A stretch of DNA of 64,000 nt from Macrocystis pyrifera (GCA_031763025.1 JASSKH010000046.1:744001-808000), one strand, 5' to 3'; positions 22,721 to 33,800 are shown, counted from the stretch's first letter. Numbers and translations are program-made. Notes: generated by a model from the sequence alone, not told the origin.

Positions 22721-23060
22721 ACTAGGATATGGAACGCGGGCGTACCATAGGTCGCGGCGGATGCTAGAGCGGTGGCCACAGCTGCGAGGACCGCTATCCT
22801 CCCGCTCCTGGTCGCAACCACGGTCCTAGTTGCTAGATTGGTAGCGTTCGCCCATGGCCCCCCCTTCTACGCCTTGGCCCTGGTCACCGTAGGGGCTGAG
22901 GACGCGTCTGCGAGGCTGACCGCTGCTGCGGCGGTTACCACGGTGGTCCTGGTCGCGGTCGCTCCGCCGGTCGCCGCTGCTACGAGATGGTTCGTCGCCT
23001 CGCGCACTGCCTCCTTCACGGAACGGTCGTCCTCGTTCGTGGCGTTGTGGTCGTCCATGT

Positions 23061-23454
23061 TCCTCCTTATTCCTTTCCCTTCTCTTTCTTTTCTGCGGTC
23101 GGCTGTACGTTTCACCCTGTTTGTAAGCTCGAAGAGTTCTATGACAGCACAGAAAAAGGTGAAGGACACATGTATCTGGCTGTATTTTGAACATATATTT
23201 ACGTACGGTCAACATCGTTCACAGCCCTTGTGTTGCTTGAGATTGTCAGTGTGTCAGGTGTACAGACTTTTCCGGAGCGTAGTATATTCCGGATGTCCAT
23301 GCCTGGCCTGAAGAAAAAAAAATGTTAGTGTTAGTGTTTTCAAATTCTTGATCCACGCTTAGCCTGAAAGAGTTACGTGTTCGTCCAAGCATGTGTTATA
23401 AATGACCTCGCTCTTGGACGGCATCACTACAGCAAATAGGCTCTACATAATTAG
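23061..23454. other. Unassigned sequence
   Basis: No gene recognised between the retrotransposon remnant and the next R1 repeat. Confidence 0.4.
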
Positions 23455-23586
23455 TTACCGGTGTCACCTAACCCGGGCGAACGGCACACGAGACTATGCG
23501 TGCATTAGTAGGTAGGGAACCTTTAGTGTGTATCGACACCTGTCGTCTGCATTTGTTTTTGAAGATAATATAGTGGTCAATAGCAT

Positions 23587-23907
23587 TTTTTTTTAATCAT
23601 CACTTTTACTTTCCAGCCCACTCGTAGGAGGTTTTGCCCTCGACGATCTTCTGGACAAGCCGTGGTCGCAGGTGTCGTCCCTTCTCCCCCCCGGTACCTG
23701 CCTTTATTTTTTGTCGCGCATAGGGTTCAGAATTCCCACTGCTCGTCGATTTTCATCGAATGTAGCTAGCTCACGCTTTCGCGCTTTCCGCTTATCAATT
23801 TTTTATGCAAGAAACAGTCCCTACGAGCATGCACTCGGTGAGATTTGAACCCACGAAATTGATTTTGATAGGCACGCGGACCATCTACCAAGCCACCGGG
23901 GACGCCG
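23587..23907 (-). mobile_element. tRNA-derived SINE, copy 2
   Basis: About 321 bp, minus orientation. The tRNA-like head has A box TGGCTTGGTAGATGG and B box GTGGGTTCAAATCTCAC, and the A tail is at 23587. It splits R1: the uninterrupted site at 9018-9035 reads cagcatgcagtgattt, here divided, with GCAT duplicated on both sides (23583-23586 and 23908-23911). The filled/empty-site comparison is direct evidence of insertion. Confidence 0.8.
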
Positions 23908-24071
23908 GCATGCAGTCATTTATTAACGAACATGCATATGTGTGATCATGAACAATGAGCAGACAAACCAGCACGGGCAACAGGCAAACGGAGCACGAGC
24001 AACGAGTATGCCTGCATGCATTGACCGAGCACACATCTTCGAAGCAACACGAAACGAACAGGCCGAGCGCC

Positions 24072-24783
24072 ATTGGCACCGTGCACACATAGCAGCATTG
24101 CAAGTACGGCCATAATGCCAGGCAGGCAAAACAAAAACATGTGGGTTTACACATGCATACGAATGTGGGTGTACAAATGTATGTGACTATTACGCGAGAT
24201 CAATGGGAGATGACGCATGAACATGATAGCACCATTCCACCGATTTTACAAACTGTCCGATCTTCTGCAACCGTTTTGCGAACACTCCGATCCCCTGCAA
24301 TGCACTCCGATATCCCTGGGTTCACCATGATACAGCAGGGTACAGCTCTCAGACGTTAAAACGGACCCGATCTCTGAGGCCGCCTCACCTGTTGTTTGAG
24401 AGTTCGAGGAAATGCCTTCGTGCAGTAATTGGCAGCGTGCACACATAACAGCATTGCAAGTACGGCCATAATGCCAGGCAGGCAAAACAAAAACATGTGG
24501 GTTTACACATGCATACGAATGTGGGTGTACAAATGTATGTGACTATTACGCGAGATCAATGGGAGATGACGCATGAGCATGATAGCACCATTCCACCGAT
24601 TTTACAAACTCTCCGATCTTCTGCAACCGTTTTGCGAACACTCCGATCCCCTGCAATGCACTCCGATATCCCTGGGTTCACCATGATACAGCAGGGTACA
24701 GCTCTCAGACGTTAAAACGGACCCGCGATCGTTAGATCTCTGAGGCCGCCTCACCTGTTGTTTGAGAGTTCGAGGAAATGCCT
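24072..24783 (+). repeat. 356-bp tandem duplication
   Basis: Two nearly identical copies (24072-24427 and 24428-24783) differ at only a few positions, including an 8-base gain (gcgatcgt type) near 24725. This is much higher identity than the other repeats here, so the duplication is recent. Confidence 0.85.
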
Positions 24784-25307
24784 TCGTGCAGTAATGATCG
24801 GGTCACGGAGAGAAAGTGGATCGATGCAATGCGGAAGATGCAAGCAGCCAGAGTGAACAACCAACGAAGCACCACAGACACGATGACGGGCACGACGGGC
24901 ACGACAGGGCCCAAGGGACTGGGGATCGATAGGACAGGTATCATGGATCACTTGGCTTTGACTTTCTTTCTTCACTTGGTGGTGTTTAGTAAACACTGGG
25001 TTGTTCCGTGACCCGAAGCCACCAGCCGACTGTCTTGGGACTGTTCGACGTTATGGCTACGCTTGACTGCGGTATATACCTGAACGACACCCTCTATCGG
25101 CACTGCATGTCTGACATCGACCATCTGGGCATCCTAGTACACCCGACCACCTTGCGAGGGCAACAGCAGGACATTCAGAATATGTGTACAGCGCCCTCCA
25201 GTACTACTATACTCGCTGATAGCGCAGGGAAGGTTGAGTGCCAAGGAGATGGGAACTGTGGCTTCTACTCGATCCTCAACGGGATGAATGAACCTCAACG
25301 CTATTAA
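24778..25307 (+). pseudogene. OTU-protease-like gene fragment (possible Helentron)
   Basis: Two open segments (24778-25011, 25008-25307). The second ends VECQGDGNCGFYSILNGMN, the catalytic Asp-Gly-Asn-Cys box of OTU cysteine proteases; the His box was not found. OTU domains occur in host deubiquitinases and also in Helentron/Helitron2 transposons, ahead of the helicase. A PIF1-like helicase motif lies 1.3 kb downstream on the same strand, which favours the transposon reading. Stops and missing segments indicate decay, though unrecognised introns are possible. Confidence 0.4.
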
Positions 25308-25311
25308 GGTA

Positions 25312-26050
25312 CGATAGTACGGCCATAATGCTGTACTTTTGATATGATAAATTTAAATATTCAAACCTTCAACAGTATTTGCTTTCCTCGACCTCGTGCG
25401 TTTTACATCGCAACCAAACCACGAGTACTGCAGGTACAAATAATTTTCCAACAACCTCTCGTACGTACAGATAAGCAACCTCTAGTACAGATGAAGTCAC
25501 AGTACGAGTTGCAAGTTCGTGTAACCAAAATGAGGTTCCCCACGTATCTAGCTAGACATAAAGCAAAGACGTAGTACAGGTATGTAGTCGTATAATCGCA
25601 ATTTTGACCGTTCATGCGAGGTACCTCTCAAACATGGAAGCTCAAGTTGAGGGTACTCGTACACGTGCCGTACAAATCCATGCATTCTTGTAGGTATAGC
25701 TTGCAAGTACTCGTATAATATTTCTAGTCTCGTACAGTTCTTCGAGTTGCGATCCGACTACTGCTGCAGTACACCGCTGCACATATTGACTGCGCCTTCT
25801 ATCGTCTTGCACCATCCAAGCAACATTGCAGGGATGATATACTAGCCATTGCTGTTGATGCTCCAACGTGTTGTACCTGCAGGCTACCCAATTCGCGTGC
25901 ACTCTCCCGGATGTTCGACGGCTTAAGGACAGCATCGCCAACGCCATCTTCAACCACAACACCGTACATGACTGCTGCCCACCTCGGCGCGATGTCCAAC
26001 CAGCCTGAATGTCGCCTTCTTCATCTTTTGGAGGGGGCAAGGGCTCGTAC
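25312..26050. other. Unassigned sequence between OTU and helicase-like segments
   Basis: No domain recognised. If the OTU and helicase segments belong to one gene, this is intron or decayed coding sequence. Confidence 0.35.
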
Positions 26051-26058
26051 CATTTCAG

Positions 26059-26295
26059 ATGGATACCATTTCAGATGGATACAACAACAGCAAACCCTTG
26101 TCGGTGTTCGACGCGCAGCTTCAGCGTGCCTTCGAGGACCATCTGGTTGCCTTGGGAGCCTCTTCCGAGGAAATAAGGATGGTGTACGCACAGGCGCTCG
26201 TTAAGCTAAACGGCGCCAAGCTCAAACGGGACAAAGGCCGTCAAACGATAGTCATAGAGTGCGCCGACCGACTGGACGTACTCGTGCTGCGATGA
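26059..26295 (+). pseudogene. Coding-like segment of unknown family
   Basis: The frame reads MDTISDGYNNSKPLSVFDAQ and continues with a charged, helical-looking stretch (FEDHLVALGASSEEIRMVYA). It stops at TGA 8 bases before a strong donor-like CTCAAG|GTAAGA. It sits between the OTU and helicase-like segments on the same strand. I do not recognise the family. Confidence 0.3.
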
Positions 26296-26490
26296 GGTCT
26301 CAAGGTAAGAACACTTACAACAGGAACACAACACTGCAGATACGACCTCTAACTACATACTCTGTAATCATGGAGTGCGCCAACCTACCGGACGTATGTA
26401 TTCGTGCTGCGATGAGGTCTCAAGGTAAGAACACTTACAACAGGGACACAACACTGCAGATACGACCTCTAACTACATACTTTGTAATGC
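26245..26490 (+). repeat. Tandem duplication of an exon end with its donor site
   Basis: About 122-bp units. 'catagagtgcgcc..cc..ctggacgta' through 'ctcaaggtaagaacacttacaacagg.acacaacactgcagatacgacctctaactacatac' occurs from about 26250 and again from about 26372. Each copy carries the same CAAG|GTAAGA donor-like site. Confidence 0.7.
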
Positions 26491-26535
26491 TGCGGGTAGT
26501 CACTTTCGTGCACTTTCGTTCACATTCCTTCTTTC

Positions 26536-26708
26536 AGGTCGGCATAACCAAGAACGTGGACCAAGGACGAGGCATCGTCAATGCTACGTGCGGGCTTCTC
26601 CGGGGCTGGGAAGACACCCACGCATCCTTGAATGCGCGTCACTCTATCACCAACTCCAACTGCGACTATACAAAAAAAAAGACAAGCAAACTGAGAACAG
26701 AGCTCCAA
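26536..26708 (+). pseudogene. PIF1/Helitron-helicase-like C-terminal segment
   Basis: It follows a good acceptor (ccttctttcAG at 26527-26535). The frame reads VGITKNVDQGRGIVNATCGL, close to the C-terminal motif of PIF1-family helicases ('TxNxDxxxGxVNGxxG'), with NAT in place of the usual NG(A/T). This motif is found in host PIF1 and in Helitron Rep-Hel proteins. Upstream Walker motifs were not found. The frame degenerates after an A run at 26671-26679. Confidence 0.4.
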
Positions 26709-26719
26709 TGCATATTTTC

Positions 26720-26960
26720 GAGGGCAATGAGATAATTACTGCTGTTCGTGAGCTACGTTATTGTTGTACTACTCAGTCTATGGCCGAAGATTCGATCAAC
26801 CTTTCAAATCTGCTGTAGATTACATAAGAATAATGCCAAGAGCACACTCAAATATTCGATTGTTATTGCCCTCGATGAAATGCATTCGAGCGCTGTTTTC
26901 AGTTTGCTTGTCTCATTTTTTGTTAAGTCGCAGGTGGAGTTGTTGAGAGTGACGGGAGAG
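26720..26960 (-). repeat. Fragment of block Y (inverted) and a second dispersed word
   Basis: 26720-26850 is a reverse-complement match to 1960-2060 (and 14860-14970). 26855-26960 matches 53340-53450 in the ispG last intron ('tgttattgccctcgatgaaatgcattcgagcgctgtt'). Confidence 0.55.
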
Positions 26961-27235
26961 GCCAGTCGAGACGAACTCAGACGGAACCCCAGAGTGCTGT
27001 GTTTTGCTCAGGCAGAGCGTCTACTTGTTGACTATCACTTGTTACAGTACTCGGCGGGGACATATATCCAGCAGCAGCACACGACGACGGAACGAGCACC
27101 CGCACCAGTACCACAGCAGCGATGGGATCGATATCATTGAGGTGTAATTGGGGTTGCAGGGCTAGATACAAGACTGTTAACCAATGAAAATGAAACATGA
27201 ACGGGGAGAGATCTCCAACAATCAGTCAGAAAGCT

Positions 27236-28870
27236 GACGACGCTATCTCGGCCAAAGCAAAACATGTCGGTTGTGTATTAGAACAAGTAAACGACAGATT
27301 GACAAGAGATCTCTGTACCGCGAAGTAGTTGTTGAAGGCGAAATGAGAACTGAGGTGGATGCATGCTCTAGGGGGCAAGAGCTTGCCGGCAGCGTCCTAC
27401 GGTATCCTCCCAAAACTGAAAAAAAAAAACATTTTTTGTTGTATTCGACAGATTGACGTACTTTCAACTGCCGGGTTATTTTTTTTGCGAGTACCGAAAC
27501 ATACGATGAGGATCGCAAAATACAAATAAAGGCGAAAAGTAGAAAGTAATCAACTAACTGCTGTTGTAAAAGACCTACGATAGTATGCAACTTTGGGTCA
27601 TTCTTTTTGCGAGTACCGAAACATGACGAGGATCACAAAATACAAATAAAGGCGAAAAGTAGAAAGTAATCAACTAACTCTGCCGTTGTTTTAAAAGACC
27701 TACCGTAGTTCGTATGCAATTTTTTAATAGTAGTACTCGTAGATAATTTTGTTGTCGCAAAAGAAGTAATTCACTCCTGTTGTAATGTAAAATACCTGCT
27801 TGTGCTATAGTATGCGAAGTTGTTGTTGGCCAAATGAGAAATGAGGTGGATGCATGCTCTAGGGGGCAAAAAGCATTACTAAGTACTATGGAAATATCAT
27901 ATCGTATAGGGGGTATATATATAGGGTAGCCTTATACTGATACCAGGCTCTACTGCTATAGTATGCGAATGACGACGCCTTGTTGGCCAATGAAAAACAT
28001 TTTGTGGGTTGTTACACATTCGACAGATTGACATGTATTTTCAACTCGCGGATTATTATTTGCGAGTACCGAAACATACGATGAGGATCACACACAAATA
28101 AAGACGAAAAGTAGGAAGTAATCCACCGCTGCCGGCGGCGTCCCACGGTATCCTCGCAAAACTAAAAAAAGCCCATTTTTTGCCATCCGCTGCTGTAAAA
28201 AGACCTACGATAGTATGAAAAAATTTTGCCATTCGAGACGGATACAGCACTACTACAGTAATAGTACTCGTAGATAATTTTGCTGTGGCACAAAAAGTAA
28301 CCTACTCCTGTTGTACTGTAAAAGACCTGCTATAGTATGCGAATGGAAACGCGAAGTACACCAAAAAAGTATTATTTCAGCTCGTGCGACGTTAGACGAT
28401 AGACGCTCGATCTCGACAGAGACTCAGCCCACGGACAACCCGCGCGGCGGCGGGCAAGATCAACTAATATGGATGACGAGCTCGAAGAAATGAGGTGGAT
28501 GCATGCTCTAGGGGGCAAGAGCTTGCCGACGGCGTCGAACGGTATCCTCTCAAACCTGAAAAGAAGCCCATTTTTTGCCATTCGACACATTTGTTGTACT
28601 GTAAAAGACCTGCTCGTGCGACGATAGACGATACACGTTTGTTGTACAGTAACTGTAAAAGACCTGCTCGTGCGACGTTAGACGATAGACGCTCGATCTC
28701 GACAGAGACTCAGCCCACGGGCAACCCGCTCGGTGGCGGGAAATATCAACTAGTATAGATGACGGGCTCGAACAAATGAGGTGGATGCATGCTCTAGAGG
28801 GCAAGAGCTTGCCGGCGGCGTCCAAGGTATCCTCCCAAACCTGAAAAAAAGCCCAGTTTTGCCATTCGAG
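27236..28870. repeat. Complex tandem/interspersed array
   Basis: Two interleaved words recur. One is 'gtggatgcatgctctagggggcaagagcttgcc' (27356, 27846, 28494, 28779). The other is 'cgagtaccgaaacatacgatgaggatc...aaataaaggcgaaaagtag' (27488, 27609, 28066). The last two copies of the first word are parts of a 285-bp tandem unit that also carries 'gacgctcgatctcgacagagactcagccca' (28399, 28687). Short frames in the array repeat with it and are not genes. Confidence 0.65.
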
Positions 28871-28960
28871 GGGGATACAGCAGTAGTAGTACTGGTAGAT
28901 AATGTTTTTCATCTATTTCGTGCACACCAGCGGCCTTCTGCACTGAGCGTAGGACGCAAG

Positions 28961-29178
28961 CGTCTGAGCCAACTCTTGTATTCATCGCCACCCTTGCACA
29001 ACACGACAGCACTACAGCAGTAGCGGGCACCTGGTCGGGTGTATAGACGTCTCCCCAACTCGGTATGGGCGTCTGAGCCAACTCTTGCATTCATCGCCGC
29101 CCTTGCACAACAAGACGGCACTACAGCAGTAGCAGGCACCTGGTCTAGTGTATAGACGTCTCCCCAACTTGGTCTGGA
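28961..29178 (+). repeat. 109-bp tandem duplication
   Basis: Two copies begin 'cgtctgagccaactcttg' at 28961 and 29070 and end 'gtatagacgtctccccaact.ggt'. They differ at only a few positions. Confidence 0.8.
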
Positions 29179-29189
29179 ATATGGGATAT

Positions 29190-29345
29190 GTTGGTAGCAT
29201 ATGGGAAAACCACCGTACCTGGTATGTGGTATGGTTTGTGTTGACGGTATGGTACGGGAAAAACACAGTATATGGTATGGTACGTTTGCGGCATGGTACC
29301 ATGGTACGATGTCGTGGATGTATTACAGTACATGGCTAAATTTGC
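29190..29345 (+). repeat. GGTATGGTAC-rich minisatellite-like tract
   Basis: Irregular repetition of ggtatggtayg/ggtac words. A similar tract lies at about 55430-55590 in the ispG last intron. Confidence 0.6.
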
Positions 29346-29471
29346 CTGGTGGTATGGTATGTTTCATTCAGTATATAAGGTCCGCAAGGGTCGAATACGT
29401 CGTACGAATATCATCTGTAACGAGCTTATATATCGGCCATTGGAAAATGTTCGAAAATATAAGCCTTGCGG

Positions 29472-29512
29472 ACAGACAGACAGACAGACAGGCAGACAGA
29501 CAGATTTGCATT
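29472..29512 (+). repeat. GACA microsatellite in a dispersed context
   Basis: A GACA run follows 'cttgcg' and is followed by 'agatttgcatttacc'. The same context with a shorter run is at 56085-56118. Confidence 0.65.
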
Positions 29513-29513
29513 T

Positions 29514-29814
29514 ACCAAAGGTGTTTTTCAGATTTCGATTTATTATGCCCGATCTGGTCGTGCTATGAAATAGTTTCGTTGGTTTCGATCATGACTGGCA
29601 TTGGTTGGCCATGCTATGAAATAGCTTCGTTGGTTTGATCATGGTTGGCATTCGTTGCTGCGTAGCTAGCATAGGTTTGCGTCGCTGACCTCCTCCCCCC
29701 ATGAGGCACTCTCCTTTTTTCCTCCTAATCGGCCTGAGAACGCTCTTTCAATATCCAACATCTTTCTCCTGAGAAAGCTCGCAACCAGACTTGCCTAACA
29801 GCGATTTAAGCTCT
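29514..29814. other. Unassigned sequence
   Basis: Contains a short direct repeat of 'tgctatgaaatag.ttcgttggttt.gatcatg' (29562, 29611), a 49-bp tandem pair. No gene recognised. Confidence 0.4.
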
Positions 29815-30460
29815 TACCTATCGACCATCATCATAGTTGGCCACCTTCATAGCCAACAGAATGGAGGCTGCCAGCTGAATTTATGGGGGAGAAAACACGG
29901 CGGGGGTATTTACCTTGAACCAGTTCCTGTATATACTCGTATATATGTGCTGATATATGTTCACGCGTGACCCACCCGGCCTTGTCATTTTGGTGTTCAG
30001 CCCCTTGAAGCTCAACAGGTTCGTGGTTTGCACATCTACGGTAGACGAAAGTGTAAGGAATTCCATGTGGCACACACTCAGTCGGTTCGAGTTGTCGCCG
30101 AAAAAGTCAAACAAGCGTACCAAAACAGTCTCGATTGTGCTATTGTGAACGACTTGAAAACTCGTGTACATGTTGCAACACGCTTATGCTCCCAATAAAG
30201 TTCGAGGCATATATTCCACACTGGACCAGCAGAACGCTTATCCGAGATGCGAAGTCCGTGAGTGACTCCAAGTTGGGAGGATCGTCGGACCCCAACGCCA
30301 TATACGCGAGGTTTTTAGGGGTCGTTTGTCAGCCTGAAAACAAACTGCGAATGGCCAGTTGCCACATTTCACGGGAAATAGAAGACTGCTCGTCGTCGGT
30401 GACAGACATGGGCTGCTCGTCTGGTAGTCAACATATATTCATGGTGTGAAAATTACAGCA
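29815..30460 (-). pseudogene. Coding-like exons of an unknown gene, frame broken
   Basis: Minus strand. A segment from about 30380 to 30175 reads TPKNLAYMALGSDDPPNLES and onward to SNFIGSISVLQHVHEF before a stop. Overlapping it, another frame runs STIETVLVRLFDFFGDNSNR to IYQHIYTSIYRNWFK at a GTAAAT donor (29913). That frame joins in phase an acceptor-led segment LAASILLAMKVANYDDGR ending in TAG at 29815-29817. Amino-acid composition looks genuinely coding. The two frames need a one-base shift near 30170, which could be decay, an assembly error or a wrong exon model. Family not recognised. It would be the next gene downstream of the aldo-keto reductase. Confidence 0.35.
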
Positions 30461-30839
30461 TCACAAAACCCTTGTCGGGTTTTTGTGCTGCGTGCGCCAC
30501 TATTCACCTATCTCTACTGCAGATTTGAGTTGCTGAAGCATCGGTCATGGCAAAAGCTAGCTGCATGCGGTAGAAACTGAAGCTGCAAGCAAAAACGTGT
30601 ACAGCGTCCGTCGTGTACAATTGTACAATGTGCTCAAAAACGAAGAACGGAGCTTCGTGGACAAAATTCAGTAATAGGAACAGCAAGATAATACCGTTGT
30701 TCCTTCAAACATGTTTCAAACGCCCGAACTGGTTTTACCGTGCTTGTCCACATCGTACCCATACCCGCGAACGTCTCGCAGTTGGTGGTGTCTGTCTATC
30801 GCCAGGACACCCCAAACCTTTACGTATTATGATAGTACG
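30461..30839. other. Unassigned sequence downstream of the aldo-keto reductase
   Basis: It follows the stop codon of the aldo-keto reductase on the minus strand, so it likely includes its 3' UTR. Nothing else recognised. Confidence 0.4.
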
Positions 30840-33800
30840 CTATTTCTCAGGGTAGGCGCTGGTTTCGCCCTCGTAGATGCGCCCCCCACCCGGCCGGTAT
30901 TTCCAGTTACACATACGCAGCTTGCGCTCGCCTAACTTGTTGATGGCAGCGACGTCGTCGTTCGAGAGCTCGAAACCGAACACATCCTTCAGGCAGCGAG
31001 CGGGCCGAACAAGCATGGAGAGGCGAAGATTCGCTGTCTGAGTTTCATGTGTAGAGCTAGACGCTAGCATATATCAATCTCTTGGTGCCTTGGTAGATTT
31101 TACGCGCGCTCACGTACCGCTTGTGCGTTGGTAACGTAGAGGATTTATTCTACCAGTATATGATGGAATACGATGGACCTTGTTTAATGTATCTGCAAGC
31201 CGTCGATCGCATGGAATTACAATTTCGTATATTTAGCTCCTGCAGGAGCCACTTGGGTGAACTGGACTTATGGCCCACAGTCATGTACAATTTGAAGCGC
31301 GAATTCCGGCATTGACCCCACGCAATGGGAAGAAGCCAATGGAAGAAAGCGCTCAGAGGAGAGTAAAGGAATCCGCTGCATTTTTGCTGCATGGCGACCT
31401 TAAACGAAACTTTAAAACGCGCTACTGAGCTACGAGCCACATGCTTGAGCGCCTTCATGACGCCTTCACTCAGACAAAAAGACACGGATATTTTGGCTGA
31501 CCTTGTTTGTCAAGATCCTTTCGGGAGTGACGGACTTGGGGATAACGGTGACACCACGCTGCAGATGCCAGCGAATGATCACCTGAAAACAGAATTTCGC
31601 GTAATGGCTCCGTCAGAACCACAACACGACCCCGCCTGAAGATCCGCTGATGGGTGCCAATCAACAGCTTCTACATACTGTACAGTGTGCTACAATGTAC
31701 TGCAATGGATGCGACTCGCGTGACAACAAGTTTGAGGAGCCCGCGAAAGATTTCAAGGAGATGCCGAGCTGCCATTGGGTGATTCCATGCCTGCGCGAGG
31801 TTAAGAAAGAAGCGGGTGCATCTAAACCTGGCGATGACAACGGTATCGTACCTGAGCTGGGGTCTTGGATAGTCTGGCAGCGATCTCGGCAACGACGGGG
31901 TCCTCAAGCGCAGATGCAAACTCCGGATTGACGTTACCCAATGGCGCGTAGGCGGTAACATGGATATTCTTCTCGTTGCACCAGTCGAGGAGCTCTTTGT
32001 TGTTGAGATAGGGATGCATCTGTGCACACACCGACAACACGATAAACAAAATAACGAATCAGTTTGAAGGTCGGAGTTATCTGACTCGAGTGTGACCCAT
32101 CTCCCTTTGCCAGTCTGTGGTCATGAAACGGGCATGTCAGCGACCAAGGCGAAGGATAGTCGAACCAAGAACATGCCTACTCAAAACAATTATGGGGGGC
32201 GCAGCCCACATCGTTTTTTTCAGCGGTCGAGCGTGCTTACCGTTCGCCATGCCGCGGACAAGAGGACAACGACACATTTAATGGGAAAATGTCCATCATC
32301 CTCGAAACGTTGTTCTTAAAGCGCGCAAAACTTTGTCAGTTTGACCAAGCCAAAACAAACAGCAACCGCTGTGGCAGCAGCACATGGAAGGTAGAGCCGT
32401 ACTCGAAGCAGAGTGTTCCAAACGTTTGGACCGTCTCCTACCGCAATGCCTGTACCGAAGTGTCTGCTACTCCAGACCCAATCAACTCTGTTTAAGTGAT
32501 GCAATCCTGGTCGTCCCATCGATCCGCTTTTAGTCAGCATACTCAGCATACTATTGGGAGCTAGTTCTCCGCAAGATAGACATGATCTCTGCGACTTTAA
32601 CTCTCGCCGTACTCGCGAGGCAAGCCCTCGCGCCAAAATATGAGGCCTGCCCGCCGCTCCTGCCCGCCGCTGTCCCTCGTCCATGAGCGACGGCCCCTTT
32701 CATCTATCTTATCATGGCGAACCGTTGTTTTCAAATGATTATATTAATACTCGCCCTCGCAACTGGTATCGAATCGCTTTTTCGATGACGATCGCATCGG
32801 CTTCACTCCGCAACTCCCGCACCAAAAGCGCAGTGTACATTGAGTGCATACAACCTATGCATTTCGACTGCGGCCACCGTTCGACCCAGCCCTACCGAGT
32901 ATCACAGGTGGCGTCGATCAGCCCATTAATACATACCTGATATGTACATAGAGACTGATGCTAAGTTACATAATATAGTAAAAGCAAGGACACGCGGGCA
33001 CCGGCGTGCAGCTCGACGAGGTGTTGCTTCGGCCATTCATGCCAAAAAACCGAACCCAAGGGAACCATGAAGAATACGTTCTCCATCCCCACGTTGACGG
33101 CAAGGTGGACGACACTGGGCATAAGCACCCAATGCCGAACGCATATATGATTTCTTCCGCGAGAACGGCAACGGACCGCCTGCATCGCCACCTTCCATCT
33201 CCTCTTTCTCCCGCTGCTGCGCTGCCTGTTGCTGCTGCTGCTGACCCTGGCTTACACACGACTGCTATTTTCTAATAATTCCTGGTCTCCAGAAACGCTT
33301 AGGCTTTTGGGCTTTGGTCTCTAATGAAAAAAATGATGACGGCAGCTGTCAGTTTTCTTCGTTTTGATTGGTAAAAAAAAAACGAATTTCATCTCTGCGC
33401 ACAACGGTCAATGGACACCGATATTGTTGGTACCGGCTATAAAAGGGACCTCAGGCGCAGGGCTAACTGTAGCGCGTACCTCGGACTTAAGGCCACGGAG
33501 GATCTTATCCACCTCCCATCCCCGGGTGTCCGGCTGACTCTAAAATCTAGATGTTTTCTCGGAATATAAAATTCAGTCGCTATCTTACACGCCATGTTTG
33601 GACCTTCGGCTGGTTCGTGTTTTAGCAGAGAGCGAGTGATTCATACAGCTTACAGTTTACAGCTTGGTATCTCATTTACACAGCAGCTTTTGGTTACATT
33701 CAGATTGGCCGTCTGCGTTTTAGCCCAACAGAGACCCACACCTCGACTTTGAGGTGATTGAGCGATCGAAAATGGTCTAGATTTGGGGTACACAAAATGA

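Larger units (their letters stand above)
18253..23060 (-). mobile_element. Decayed LTR retrotransposon (gag, protease, PR-RT linker)
   Basis: Read right to left, a GC-rich block encodes an RS/RD-rich segment, a Pro/Gln-rich segment, gag-like segments with a CCCH finger, a retropepsin C-terminal segment, and the linker that in Ty3/Gypsy polyproteins joins protease to reverse transcriptase. The pieces are split by stops and frameshifts. Similarity ends near 18250, before any RT motif, so the element is truncated. No LTR pair was found. An AT-rich insertion with its own duplicated words lies at about 21900-22700. Confidence 0.6.
23455..24830 (+). repeat. R1 repeat, copy 3, interrupted by SINE and tandem duplication
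   Basis: Matches 8884-9530 ('ccggtgtcacc.aacc.gggcga.cggcacac', 'tcgacacctgtcgt.tgcattt', 'gagcacgagcaacgag.atgcct'). It is interrupted at 23587-23907 by a SINE and then extended by a 356-bp tandem duplication. Its right end runs directly into the OTU-like gene fragment. Confidence 0.65.

Noticed and set aside
33200..33250. CAG/CTG triplet tract as a coding poly-Gln
   Set aside because: It lies inside an intron, is interrupted, and no surrounding frame resembles a protein family.
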